DNA of 37,946 nucleotides from positions 1 through 37,946 of the IMG/VR virus record IMGVR_UViG_3300034073_002216. One strand, given 5' to 3'. A program made the position numbers and the translations under genes. The notes under the pieces were generated by a model. That model ran no database searches. It saw nothing but the letters and a program-made list of their open reading frames with translations, and was not told the DNA's origin. Origin of the DNA: a virus. Each line of letters begins with the position of its first letter. Within the stretch, counting starts at the first letter, position 1. Shown piece by piece: positions 29,401 through 36,697 of the stretch.

Positions 29401-31206
29401 AGCGGCACCACCAGCAAGAGCACCGATAGCAGCACCTTTCGGACCAGCAAGTTTTCCAACCTTATAGCCCTCGTAGGCACCCTTAAGTGTCCCCATGATG
29501 CTGACGTTATTGGCCTGCACGTTCATCTGTTGCGTGCGCTCAACCAATGTTCCCTTGTTGGTTTTCATTCCACGACCCATAGCCATAAGAGCCATGAATG
29601 CTTCTCGGCTGCTGAACAGGGGCAACTTCTCAAGCGACTCAAACATTTGCTTGAGTGTCTCAAAAACAGTTCCAACACCGTCGAGAATTTTTGTAATGAA
29701 TGGGAGATTGTCTTGAATTATTCTTTCAAATATTCGAATGACTTGAATTAACTTTACAATCATTTCACCGAGCGCTGTTCCAAACTTTTCAAACGCTGGC
29801 CGATTCTTTTGTGTTGCTTCGTTAAACTCTTTCGTACCTTCTTTGATTTCTTTCCAAACTGGCCGCCAGGCTTTTCCAAAAGACTTTTCAATAACACGTG
29901 CGCCATCCACAAGTGGTCTTAGGCCGTCAGCAACTTCTTTCCAGCCGCGCTTAAATTTCGTCCACCAATCACCAAGTCTGCTAAACATGCCCTCTGACTT
30001 TGGTAGATACTCTTGGATAAGTTTCACATAAAAATTAGAAATTTTTTCAACCGCACCAACAATTACATCGACAAACCCACCTCTGCTATTCCAGCCACTT
30101 ATTGCTCCGCTGGTCATCGACATTGTTCTTGTGAAAATACGATAAATCCGCTCGAGGCCAACTTTTGCTTCTGGGAGGAACTGCTGGCCAAAGTCAGCAA
30201 ACTGGCCACGAATCAAGTTGAAATATTTCTTTAACTGACCAACCAATGTGTTGTTGACTGCGTCAAATTGTCCAGTTACGCCACCGAGCATTGACAACTT
30301 ACCGCTGTTCATTGCTTCAATAAACTTTTCTTTTGTATTGATTCCTTCTTTGGCAGCCTTCTTCAAAGCCTCTTCCATTGCTGGACCAAGTTCTTTTGCA
30401 GCAGCCTGAACTGCGCCAAAACCCTTCTTTTGGTCCTCAAGGGCGGCTACGAGTTTTGCTGCTTTTTGCACACCTTCTTCAAGCGGCTGACCAGCGGCTG
30501 CAAAGTCCATCAAACCTTTCAAGAGTGTTTTACTTGCGCCCGTATACCCAGCACCACCCTTGGCGATTTCTGCGAATGCCTTATTGAGTCCTTCAATTCC
30601 AACACCAGCAAGTTGCGTGTCCATTTGCAAGCCACGCATCATCATTCGCGTTTGATTCAGGCCGTTGCCGAATTCCTTATGCCCCTTACCAAGATATGCA
30701 TATGTCGCCGCCTGCTGTTCACGTATTGCTGCTGATACCAAACCGATTCCAGTTGCAGCACCAGCAGCGGTTGCGGCCAGGGCCTGTAATCCGACTTGAT
30801 AGGCTTTCATTAGAAACTTTCCAGCGACAAACGCAGCGTGAACGCCGACCATCGCAATGCTCATTGCGCCCAATGACACCGTGGCAAGTTTTAGACCGCC
30901 GACGAGAGACTTAACAAGAGCGCTACCCATCTGCACAATCATTTTGTGGACTGGGAACATCACCCTGTCAAAAGTTTTTCCGCTGCCACTCAACTTGCTC
31001 AATGCGGCATTCGCTGCTGTCGCGGCACCAGCAAGTTTCAGCAAAGAGCGAGAAGTCCCATCAGCGGACTTGCTCATTAATTTGAGTTTGGCCGATGTTT
31101 TAGTCGCGTGGTCGCCTAATTCATCGACCCGTTCTACGGACTTACGAGGCCCCTCATCCCTCGTTGTCCGTACGCTTATGCGTATGTCTCTGCTTACATC
31201 AGACAT
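26458..31206 (-). CDS. Tape measure protein with C-terminal M15-like peptidase domain
   Basis: At 1582 residues this is the longest gene, directly after the tail chaperone as usual. The first 100 residues are polar and basic, and the 105-200 region is hydrophobic (AMSIAMVGVHAAFVAGKFLM). Long helical and Gly/Ala-rich segments follow (GGAGAGAAIGSQFGPMGTAI). TAGGAAA lies 5 bases upstream. Near the C-terminus, SDHITGRAYDLV at about 1472-1483 and RHLHVVPGP at about 1510-1518 match the S-x-H-x-x-G-x-A-x-D and H-x-H pattern of zinc M15 peptidases. Candidate metal ligands are H1474, D1481 and H1513. The tape measure sets tail length and may enter the cell at injection. The peptidase would locally cut peptidoglycan. 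Peptidase activity is inferred from motifs. Confidence 0.88.
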   Translation of the reverse strand: MSDVSRDIRISVRTTRDEGPRKSVERVDELGDHATKTSAKLKLMSKSADGTSRSLLKLAGAATAANAALSKLSGSGKTFDRVMFPVHKMIVQMGSALVKSLVGGLKLATVSLGAMSIAMVGVHAAFVAGKFLMKAYQVGLQALAATAAGAATGIGLVSAAIREQQAATYAYLGKGHKEFGNGLNQTRMMMRGLQMDTQLAGVGIEGLNKAFAEIAKGGAGYTGASKTLLKGLMDFAAAGQPLEEGVQKAAKLVAALEDQKKGFGAVQAAAKELGPAMEEALKKAAKEGINTKEKFIEAMNSGKLSMLGGVTGQFDAVNNTLVGQLKKYFNLIRGQFADFGQQFLPEAKVGLERIYRIFTRTMSMTSGAISGWNSRGGFVDVIVGAVEKISNFYVKLIQEYLPKSEGMFSRLGDWWTKFKRGWKEVADGLRPLVDGARVIEKSFGKAWRPVWKEIKEGTKEFNEATQKNRPAFEKFGTALGEMIVKLIQVIRIFERIIQDNLPFITKILDGVGTVFETLKQMFESLEKLPLFSSREAFMALMAMGRGMKTNKGTLVERTQQMNVQANNVSIMGTLKGAYEGYKVGKLAGPKGAAIGALAGGAAKGGWLGPKAQEWWNKTGGTVASALSIKGIMGKLGLGKGAASAVAGAGAAVTATSGVTSKRTDGLASSAGRATKGLDSFNQALGRASRGLRSAGGLPTSPSQGPGSGQPAPSNPSNQQNQGQQPKGFKGQQFPEHKNYMGQSKGLPGGRIPLYRRMASMGGIMGASHAYKAQREAEGRKGFGGLGGGFGAFGLSMGLARLAESGMVGKDVAGGLSLGASMAMFNPKLGAGIAAGTFALKSQNGAMAALGGAGAGAAIGSQFGPMGTAIGAAIGTLTGTIMAPINRMKAATEKAKGIVNSFFSASVGNMMVNLALLENAAYRSNKTQSTIASSLRTQGGEYRKYAMIAQKGAAGGGPRGSGTSLRDHLVAGILAGGTTGAAIGTGAALSTGGALTPAILGGALVGGAVGGTAATVTYGAKFLYNRFRDDTNNRRRQERGSAIDQLFAAGAISESQYNELTAPVKRRFARDKKVDDTVQQKFLENYVKKGDSMAVAADNIAKVVDSRTKFIANMTGMSEIQVVKLAQTMGVNLADNTADFREQLEKLGVTVIKTKDQINQTISELVTKNLSVFDQAIKLEQAPEILDEVMKNFRMDFNARGAGATVTSEDAKLLYGTAFEQLTNMYGGNSVKAFFELQRQMGSQTGLAFNERNASGKLNPLGGLGGAMFTGIPGQAVNDFLNMSERDVATTLTTQFGAILAGGNKALATGDVEKVKKAFLGMDTDMQELFANSLASGDLGGLSATEFLSSFGVTGVSVNTISDKDAAFALADAAEKELMLMQSEKEIIDGMGKFFGPEAENPEWWSKAALTEVFKAAGIDGDTKTPRGRGIGDTTASRLSQTMARHMAIDGMVSGSRRITSSYRTNNLGSLNSDHITGRAYDLVGQQLGMYKTTVEKSGGFAEYHGRGANRHLHVVPGPGVSAPMGDMTVPASKKMTTTPTVTSSGGGDITVNLNVNGLGIKEALPQIKSELERSIYEMRNRS

Positions 31207-31261
31207 GGTTTCCTAAGTCGTTATTAAAGAAGGTCTTTAATGACTCGGGCCAAGGGGAGTG

Positions 31262-31956
31262 CTACTTGTTTTCGCGCCGTTCTCGCTCGCGGTCGTTTGA
31301 TACCACTTTAGCACAGGCCATCAGTATCAGCCATTCTTCTTGGCTGCAGTTGAGAATCTCTAGCGGGCTTGTGCCCCAGAGTTCGCCTAGTCGGGCAGCG
31401 TTGATTACCAAGGAATCTTCGACTAGTTCGTCGAAGACTCCCTCATAGGGTCCTCGGTGTCAACCGTATCTGAATATCCAGCAGCCTCAAGGATTGCAAC
31501 TGCCGCAGACTCAACGTGCGGGTCAACACCAAAGAATGCACGAACACAGTCTGGCTGTGGGCGCGTAGTCTCTGTCATTTCGAGGATGAGGTCCGACGCA
31601 AAAGTCAACTCGTTGCCGTCGGCATCGCGAACTTCTTCGTCATTGAACATGATTCCGCGCGTTGTATGACCAACAACAAGGCAGGCAAAACGGAGTGCAT
31701 CCATGCCGCTCTTGGTGTCTTCGCCAGCGTTCTTGCGCCATGAGCGGAGTTGATTCTGAGTGATGTTTGGGCTGATAATCAACTTGACGTTTGGTCGCTC
31801 GGGGACGGTCAGGTGGACGTTTGGACGCTCCACCTTACGCTTGATTGCTGCAGACAACTGCGAAAGCAGCGTCGGCTCAGCGCCCTTGTCCTGCTCCTTC
31901 TTGGCAGCAGGCTTCTTTGGTTCTTCTGGAGTTGTATAAAGTTCAGAGTTGCTCAT
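31262..31956 (-). CDS. Tail assembly chaperone, extended form by probable -1 frameshift
   Basis: After the zero-frame stop region, the -1 frame is open to TAG at 31262-31264 and encodes about 61 residues including LGELWGTSPLEILNCSQEEW and LILMACAKVVSNDRERE. The segment has no start codon with a ribosome binding site of its own, and its codon pattern is protein-like. It fills the gap up to the tape measure gene. This is the standard layout of the gpG/gpGT pair, in which a fraction of ribosomes slip to make a longer chaperone that binds the tape measure. Slipping at C-CCT would give about 231 residues. The exact site is not proven. An assembly error is an alternative, but the genomic position argues against it. 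Confidence 0.7.
31423..31956 (-). CDS. Tail assembly chaperone, short (zero-frame) form
   Basis: This 177-residue protein sits between the tube and tape measure genes, the classic place for the gpG-type chaperone. I start it at ATG 31956 (MSNSELYTTPEEPKKP). The longer TTG start at 31977 adds 7 residues and lacks support. The first 45 residues are Lys/Pro/Glu-rich. The folded part includes VPERPNVKLIISPNITQNQL, DALRFACLVVGH, and the C-terminus ends ESAAVAILEAAGYSDTVD then TEDPMRESSTN before TAG. Such chaperones coat the tape measure during assembly and are absent from mature virions. A second frame continues the protein (see the extended form). Confidence 0.8.
   Translation of the reverse strand: MSNSELYTTPEEPKKPAAKKEQDKGAEPTLLSQLSAAIKRKVERPNVHLTVPERPNVKLIISPNITQNQLRSWRKNAGEDTKSGMDALRFACLVVGHTTRGIMFNDEEVRDADGNELTFASDLILEMTETTRPQPDCVRAFFGVDPHVESAAVAILEAAGYSDTVDTEDPMRESSTN
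31426..31459 (-). promoter_or_regulatory. Interval where the chaperone -1 frameshift must occur
   Basis: Going minus-strand 5' to 3', the -1 frame first opens after a TGA ending at 31460, and the zero frame closes at the TAG at 31423-31425. The shift must therefore lie between. The best candidate is CCCT at 31450-31447. There a proline tRNA reading CCT could re-pair with the overlapping CCC one base back, followed by TAT. No perfect X-XXY-YYZ heptamer is present, and no strong downstream stem was seen by eye. Confidence 0.45.
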
Positions 31957-32009
31957 AACCCAGAACCTAGCATACAACTAGTCGACAGATTGTAAATTGT
32001 TTAATTAAT

Positions 32010-32480
32010 TTACTTACTGGCAACCGTTGAAACAGAGAAGGTCAACGCAAATGTTGATGGTGCGCCAGATGACGAGTCTCCGTCTGGTTCGGTCAGACCA
32101 ACCAGAAGGGCCTTCGAGTAGATGCGGTCAAGACCTGGCTTCTTGAGGTCACAGTCATAGGTTTCAACTGTGATGTCGTAGTAGGCCTTACCGACATACT
32201 CTCTCAACTTGGCAACCTTTGCTGCAAGACCAGTGTCGCTGTCCGAAGGGACTCTGTCGTCGTCGTAGTGTGCGGTCAGCGTGATGTCACCGATATCAAA
32301 CGGCGCGCAGAGGACCGTAGGGGAGGATGCTCCACCTTCGTAAATCTTCTCGACCGAAGCAGTGATTTCTCCACCCGACACCTGAGCAAAACGGAATGTT
32401 TCAAACTTTGGCAAGTCTGGGATAAGCGCACCGTGCGGAGCAATTCTCGCCAGTACTTGCCTTTGTGATACTTTTGCCAT
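32010..32480 (-). CDS. Tail tube protein
   Basis: The 156-residue protein follows the sheath gene after 17 bases, with GGAGGA 6 bases before the ATG. It begins MAKVSQRQVLARIAP and contains TFRFAQVSGGEITASVEKIY, LCAPFDIGDITLTAHYDD and LREYVGKAYYDITVETYDCD, ending TFALTFSVSTVASK. The length and beta-rich pattern fit the tube proteins of contractile tails, which stack as hexamer rings in the sheath to form the DNA channel. Its place between sheath and chaperone is standard. Confidence 0.88.
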   Translation of the reverse strand: MAKVSQRQVLARIAPHGALIPDLPKFETFRFAQVSGGEITASVEKIYEGGASSPTVLCAPFDIGDITLTAHYDDDRVPSDSDTGLAAKVAKLREYVGKAYYDITVETYDCDLKKPGLDRIYSKALLVGLTEPDGDSSSGAPSTFALTFSVSTVASK

Positions 32481-32497
32481 GTTTTATCCTCCGTGGC

Positions 32498-33976
32498 CTA
32501 GACGACCGACTTGGTCAGGTTCGACTTGATGATGTCGACTTCAATCTTGTCACCGACGCTTGACACACGCAGACCGACACGGGCCTTGATAAGGCCATCG
32601 GCAAGTTGTGTCGTCGGGTTGAGGCTCGGGTCACACTTGACCGTGTAACCAAAGTCAATTCTCTTGCCATTGACATCGAATGCCTCGAACAGCGCTCCAT
32701 TCGCACGGAGTGGCTCAAGGATGGAGAACAACTTCGACTCAACTGCTGAGAAGATTGTGTTTCTGCCATCGATGACGCTGAAGATAAGGTCTTCGAGCGA
32801 GCGGTAAGCCTCGACAACCACCTGGTTGACGACATCCTGAGCCGTGATGTAACGGAAATTCGTTGTATCTGGCGAGAGCGAACGTGCTCCGTAAACACGA
32901 ATCGTATTGTTGATGACACGAATTGCATTGACGTATGAATCATCAAGTGCATCGCCGTTCGTCTTGTCGATGTCTGTTGCAACACCGTTGACAAACTGCG
33001 CAACCGAGATGAGACCAGCGCCTGGCTTGTGCGCTCCAACCTGTGTATGGGCAACTGCGCGCTTTGCTGCAGCATATCCAACTGGTGGAATCAGGCGGTT
33101 GACGCCAGCAACACTCGTCGGAATGTAAACCCATGGGTAGAAGTAGGCGACATGCTCTGCGTGATTGTCAGCAGCAGACAGCGTGTTGCCAGCCGTCTTG
33201 GCCTCAGCAATTGTGTCGTCGTATGCGCCGTTAAGGAACGCAACTCTGTTGTATGTATTTGCGTGTGTGGCAAGACCGCTCTGAACTGTTGAGTTCGTCG
33301 ACTCTGGGCAAACAACAACACCAGTTCCATAAGACTCAAGGAACAAATCGAGGCCAGTGACATAGTTTGCTGCAGTGACAGTCTCTTCGTTGTCATCACC
33401 AGCGGACAATGCAGTTGCTGCCTGGTTCTCGGGAAGCGGAGAACCAGAAACCTGAAGGTCTGTTGCGGTAACAACTTTCGATGCAGCAGCACTAGAGTTG
33501 ATACGACCAACTGCCTGCGCAACGGATGTGCAATTGCCAGTGCTGTAAAGCAGCGTTCCGTTGTCGTAAATCTTCACGATGAACGTGCTTGCAACAGTTC
33601 CTGGGTTGACAGTCTCAACGGTGATTCCGCTGCTCCAAGCACCAGGTCCGTTGGCGGTGATGGTCATAACATCATCGCCCCCTGCGCCACCTTCGTTCAG
33701 GCTAATGGTTCCAGTTGAATGACCAGAGCCAGCAACGCGAGAGATGTAGGCTCTTGTTCCGCCCTCTTCGAAGAATGTCTCAATGGTCGGGTGCAAGTAC
33801 GAGTACGATGCATAGCCACCATAAATTGCTTCGAACTCAGCGAGGCTGGTGACCAACTTTGCCGTGTTGACTGGACCGCGGGCGGCCTTGCCAACAGCGA
33901 ACAACTGCGAGGTCTCTACTGCGGTTGCCGCATTGGGACCGACTCTTACTGCTGTTTGTATGCTTACGCCTGGCAT
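32498..33976 (-). CDS. Tail sheath protein
   Basis: This 492-residue protein has the typical sheath start MPGVSIQTAVRVGPNAATA, then LFAVGKAARGPVNTAKLV, EFEAIYGGYASYSYLHPTIE and FFEEGGTRAYISRVAG. The C-terminal domain includes INNTIRVYGARSLSPDTTNF, RYITAQDVVNQVVVEAYRSL and FGYTVKCDPSLNPTTQLADG and ends in GDKIEVDIIKSNLTKSVV, all characteristic of phage sheath proteins. The sheath contracts to drive the tube through the cell envelope. This gene is the clearest proof that the virus is a myovirus. GAGGAAGG lies 4 bases upstream of the ATG. Confidence 0.96.
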   Translation of the reverse strand: MPGVSIQTAVRVGPNAATAVETSQLFAVGKAARGPVNTAKLVTSLAEFEAIYGGYASYSYLHPTIETFFEEGGTRAYISRVAGSGHSTGTISLNEGGAGGDDVMTITANGPGAWSSGITVETVNPGTVASTFIVKIYDNGTLLYSTGNCTSVAQAVGRINSSAAASKVVTATDLQVSGSPLPENQAATALSAGDDNEETVTAANYVTGLDLFLESYGTGVVVCPESTNSTVQSGLATHANTYNRVAFLNGAYDDTIAEAKTAGNTLSAADNHAEHVAYFYPWVYIPTSVAGVNRLIPPVGYAAAKRAVAHTQVGAHKPGAGLISVAQFVNGVATDIDKTNGDALDDSYVNAIRVINNTIRVYGARSLSPDTTNFRYITAQDVVNQVVVEAYRSLEDLIFSVIDGRNTIFSAVESKLFSILEPLRANGALFEAFDVNGKRIDFGYTVKCDPSLNPTTQLADGLIKARVGLRVSSVGDKIEVDIIKSNLTKSVV

Positions 33977-34020
33977 GACACCTTCCTCATTGTTGGGGGA
34001 CTACGCCGTACTATTTGCTC

Positions 34021-34371
34021 CTATTGTACAGACTTATCTTCTTCTGCTAATGCAACTGTGGTTGGAATGTCGACGCTCTGAGCATCTTCGGAAGGGGCGA
34101 CAATCTTTGGTTCTTCCTTGACTTCAACCTTGCTTTTTGCCTTTGGGGCATTGGCCTTCACCTCTTTAATAACTGCCAATTTTCCGCTCTCTATTCCTGC
34201 CTTGCAAAGGGGGCAAGAGTCGTCGATTGCGGCTACAACGTTGTGAGAGAGAATGCGTCCATCTTCGTCAATCTCGAATGGACCACCAGATACGTTTTTT
34301 ACAATAACTGCTGGACCAGCAACAGAAGCATAGGCATTCTTGTCGCGCAAAATTTGAAAAATGTGGCTCAT
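34021..34371 (-). CDS. Unknown small protein upstream of sheath
   Basis: This 116-residue protein starts MSHIFQILRDKNAYASVAG and has a folded N-terminal half with VIVKNVSGGPFEIDEDGRIL and DDSCPLCKAGIESGKL. A Lys/Glu/Ala/Pro-rich, probably disordered tail follows (KAKSKVEVKEEPKIVAPSED). A single CxxC pair is present, not a full zinc-binding set. AAAGGA lies 6 bases before the ATG. It lies between the tail terminator-like gene and the sheath. I do not recognise the family, and a neck or tail-assembly role is only positional. Confidence 0.7.
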   Translation of the reverse strand: MSHIFQILRDKNAYASVAGPAVIVKNVSGGPFEIDEDGRILSHNVVAAIDDSCPLCKAGIESGKLAVIKEVKANAPKAKSKVEVKEEPKIVAPSEDAQSVDIPTTVALAEEDKSVQ

Positions 34372-34420
34372 AAAAAATCCTTTTGAGTAACGTCAGTTAT
34401 GAATTGTACTTCATCTTGCT

Positions 34421-35065
34421 TTAATCAATCGTATGAACATCTGTCCAAGTGCTTGCCGATAAATCGGAATCTGTAATGCCCTGCTGCGATACGGCAAGTT
34501 CAATTTCGGAAACTTCGCCAATATCTTGACGAGTTACTACTTCATTGATTCCAAGGTCGTATCCGATATAGGAGCCAGCCATCACTCGGTCGCCCTTTAG
34601 CAAGGTAATTTCAGAAAACTCTTCGCGCATACTCCCCTCGTCAATCATTACCTGAAATGACTGTCTTGGGTCAACTGCCTGAAGACATGGATAATCCAAA
34701 AGCGCCGACCTAACCACGGATGTCAATCGGTCACGAGCGATTGTCGCTTCATCTGGACCAACTGCACGACACCACACATAGGTTCGCATTACATAATTAA
34801 CTCTGTAAAGAGGGTCTGGTCCATCGAAGCCCATTCGTTCAAAACGAGATGTTGAAATTGCGACGGTAATAATTGTCGGCCACGCGTCTAGCGCAAGTGG
34901 TTCGTAAGTAAGGAACTTAAGCGGCATCGGCAACTCCGCATCAGAAATATCCCAACCGTTTCTATAACGAATTACTCGCTTCGGCAAATCATTCTGTAGG
35001 TAATCAGAAACGTACTTTTTCGCGAAGTGCGGACCATGCATTAAATATTTTTCGTTTGATGCCAT
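34421..35065 (-). CDS. Probable tail terminator/neck protein
   Basis: The 214-residue protein starts MASNEKYLMHGPHFAKKYVS, 2 bases after the gpG-like gene. Motifs include WDISDAELPMPLKFLTYEPL, ALDAWPTIITVAISTSRFER, MRTYVWCRAVGPDEATIARD and LTSVVRSALLDYPCLQAV. Alternating hydrophobic beta strands and a helix with RDRLTSVVRSALL resemble the general style of tail terminator proteins, which cap the tail tube and join it to the head. Position between the gp10/gpG-like gene and the sheath fits. Homology is not certain from sequence inspection. Confidence 0.5.
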   Translation of the reverse strand: MASNEKYLMHGPHFAKKYVSDYLQNDLPKRVIRYRNGWDISDAELPMPLKFLTYEPLALDAWPTIITVAISTSRFERMGFDGPDPLYRVNYVMRTYVWCRAVGPDEATIARDRLTSVVRSALLDYPCLQAVDPRQSFQVMIDEGSMREEFSEITLLKGDRVMAGSYIGYDLGINEVVTRQDIGEVSEIELAVSQQGITDSDLSASTWTDVHTID

Positions 35066-35067
35066 AT

Positions 35068-35544
35068 TTATGCAGTTCTTTTAATTCCACCGATTATGTA
35101 ATCGCCAATTTCTTCTTGCACCTCATTAACCCAAACATCTGGCGCAAATAAAATTGGACGTGCTGGCATCTTGGTTGTTCCGTACTGGTGGAACCGAGCA
35201 ATTTTTCCAGTTAAGGAAAAATGAGCAGTTCGTGCTCCGCCGTCAAGTTTTGGACCTTCAGAAACTTTTCTGAATAATTGTCCTGTCTGTACAAGCATCG
35301 GAGCACCAGGGAACCGAGCAGATTTCCACGACGCATATTCGGCATCAAGTGGCTTCCACCCACCAGAAGGCAAACCCTGTGCAGTGAAATTTCCAATCGT
35401 GTAGGCCTTAAGGCTTGCTTGCAGTCGTGGCCAAACTGGGCGTAAATCTTTCATTCTCCTGCCGACATCCTGGAGGTAATCAGATGCCTCATCTGCGCCA
35501 TTCAGGTCGATGTCAACATGCACCTTCAACTCAGATGCGGCCAT
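35068..35544 (-). CDS. Virion morphogenesis protein, Mu gpG / HK97 gp10-like
   Basis: This 158-residue protein shows KAYTIGNFTAQGLPSGGWKP, LDAEYASWKSARFPGAPMLV, QTGQLFRKVSEGP and FHQYGTTKMPARPILF. The S-G-x-W-x-P-L, L-x-x-T-G-x-L and H-Q-Y-G-T-x-x-x-P-A-R-P motifs are diagnostic of the phage virion morphogenesis (Mu gpG) family, which works at the head-tail junction or in tail completion. The ATG overlaps the stop of the adaptor gene as TAATG, as expected for genes acting together. Confidence 0.88.
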   Translation of the reverse strand: MAASELKVHVDIDLNGADEASDYLQDVGRRMKDLRPVWPRLQASLKAYTIGNFTAQGLPSGGWKPLDAEYASWKSARFPGAPMLVQTGQLFRKVSEGPKLDGGARTAHFSLTGKIARFHQYGTTKMPARPILFAPDVWVNEVQEEIGDYIIGGIKRTA

Positions 35545-36416
35545 TAGGCAATCCTTCGTCTGCTGTACTTTTTGAGCGTATTGAGTTCTGTATCGAGGAA
35601 GCCAGTTTGCGTCACGGCAACATTGCGCGAATTTAGGTCTTTGACGCCGACTACATCATCATGCATGTTTTGCATTTCGCGTGTTGCGGCACGGAGAATC
35701 AACAACTTGAACAACTTGATATTTTCTCCGTCCAAACCGCCAGTGTATGTGACAGTGACAATGTCATTTGCAAAACCCGTATAGACGTCGATTCCATATC
35801 TTCTTACGGTGTAGTCGCTTCCATTTGCCGTTGCCGTTCCGCCAGAAACATATGTTCCACTTGCACCAGATGACGCAACTGTAAATGTATTCGCAGCAAC
35901 AGCGGTAATTATTTTGGCGTTCAAATTGAGAGTGCTCGGAGTGATTCCAGTAATAGTGACTGTTTGTCCAACGGTAAACCCGTGATTAGCGGCCGTGTAT
36001 GTTGCTGTTCCAGACGCGACAGTTGCTGCCGTAACAGTTTTGATACGCTTGACCGCTTCACCCAAAACTTTGTCAACAAGCGTCGGCCCATTAAGCATGA
36101 CCTTGCTCACTGAGGCAATCGGTGTATTGCGTAGATAAATCGTGCTTGGTGGAGCGGCGTAGGTAATTATCCCGTTGGGGTCTGAGTCACCAAGACCGAG
36201 ACCCTGGTTGTAAAAGTATGAGCCGAGGGGGACGTTGACATGATTCGCCTCAAGCACATGCTTTTCTTCGACGAATTCGGTCACCTCAACTGGACGACCG
36301 AGATAGGCCTCCATTTCGCTTTGAAGACCTTGAAGAATAATTTCTGCGGCATCTTGCTGACGCAGGGACAACGATATGTCCATATATGTGACAAGGTCAG
36401 AAAGAGTGACCAGCAT
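35544..36416 (-). CDS. Head-tail adaptor protein with inserted beta module
   Basis: This 290-residue protein is a head-tail connector type. It begins MLVTLSDLVTYMDISLSLRQ and has QDAAEIILQGLQSEMEAYLG RP-type helices. A beta segment with YLRNTPIASVSKVMLNG follows, then a C-terminal helix LFKLLILRAATREMQNM. Usual members are shorter. The extra length is due to a module at about 128-199 (NHGFTVGQTVTITGITPSTL, then NTFTVASSG), which also occurs in the baseplate J-like protein. GGTGAT about 7 bases upstream fits as ribosome binding site. The role is joining portal to tail or the next neck ring. Confidence 0.78.
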   Translation of the reverse strand: MLVTLSDLVTYMDISLSLRQQDAAEIILQGLQSEMEAYLGRPVEVTEFVEEKHVLEANHVNVPLGSYFYNQGLGLGDSDPNGIITYAAPPSTIYLRNTPIASVSKVMLNGPTLVDKVLGEAVKRIKTVTAATVASGTATYTAANHGFTVGQTVTITGITPSTLNLNAKIITAVAANTFTVASSGASGTYVSGGTATANGSDYTVRRYGIDVYTGFANDIVTVTYTGGLDGENIKLFKLLILRAATREMQNMHDDVVGVKDLNSRNVAVTQTGFLDTELNTLKKYSRRRIA

Positions 36417-36450
36417 TTAAATCACCCCCAAGTAAGGGGAGAAAACAATT

Positions 36451-36609
36451 TCAGCCTCGGCCTCGGAGCCTTCCGAGCACGCCTCTTGCCGCTCTTCCAA
36501 CTCTGCCACCACCACGGCCACGGCGTCCACCAAGGGCACGACTAACAGCGCGTCGGATGAATCCTGGACGGCCTTCGTCCTCGTCGCCACCAATAGTCAC
36601 TACACCCAT
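36451..36609 (-). CDS. Small Arg/Gly-rich basic protein
   Basis: The 52-residue protein starts at ATG 36609, which has TAGGAGA 5 bases upstream. A longer reading from 36678 adds 23 residues without such a signal. It reads MGVVTIGGDEDEGRPGFIRR, then AVSRALGGRRGRGGGRVGRA and ends RGVLGRLRGRG. The N-terminal 14 residues are acidic and the remaining 38 are strongly basic. It could bind DNA or RNA, or help join the neck, but I do not recognise the family. It lies between the ParB-like gene and the head-tail adaptor. Confidence 0.65.
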   Translation of the reverse strand: MGVVTIGGDEDEGRPGFIRRAVSRALGGRRGRGGGRVGRAARGVLGRLRGRG

Positions 36610-36697
36610 TGTTTCTCCTATTCGTGCTACGGCATTTATTACAAGACTTGATGAATGCCGACATATGAAGTTTAGCATTTATTGGAGCGGCGAAAGA

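Noticed and set aside
31969-31996. TTTACA and TATGCT with 16-base spacing before the chaperone gene
   Set aside because: Both boxes deviate from consensus and would leave only about ten bases before the ATG, with a weak ribosome binding site. Not supported as a promoter without transcript data.
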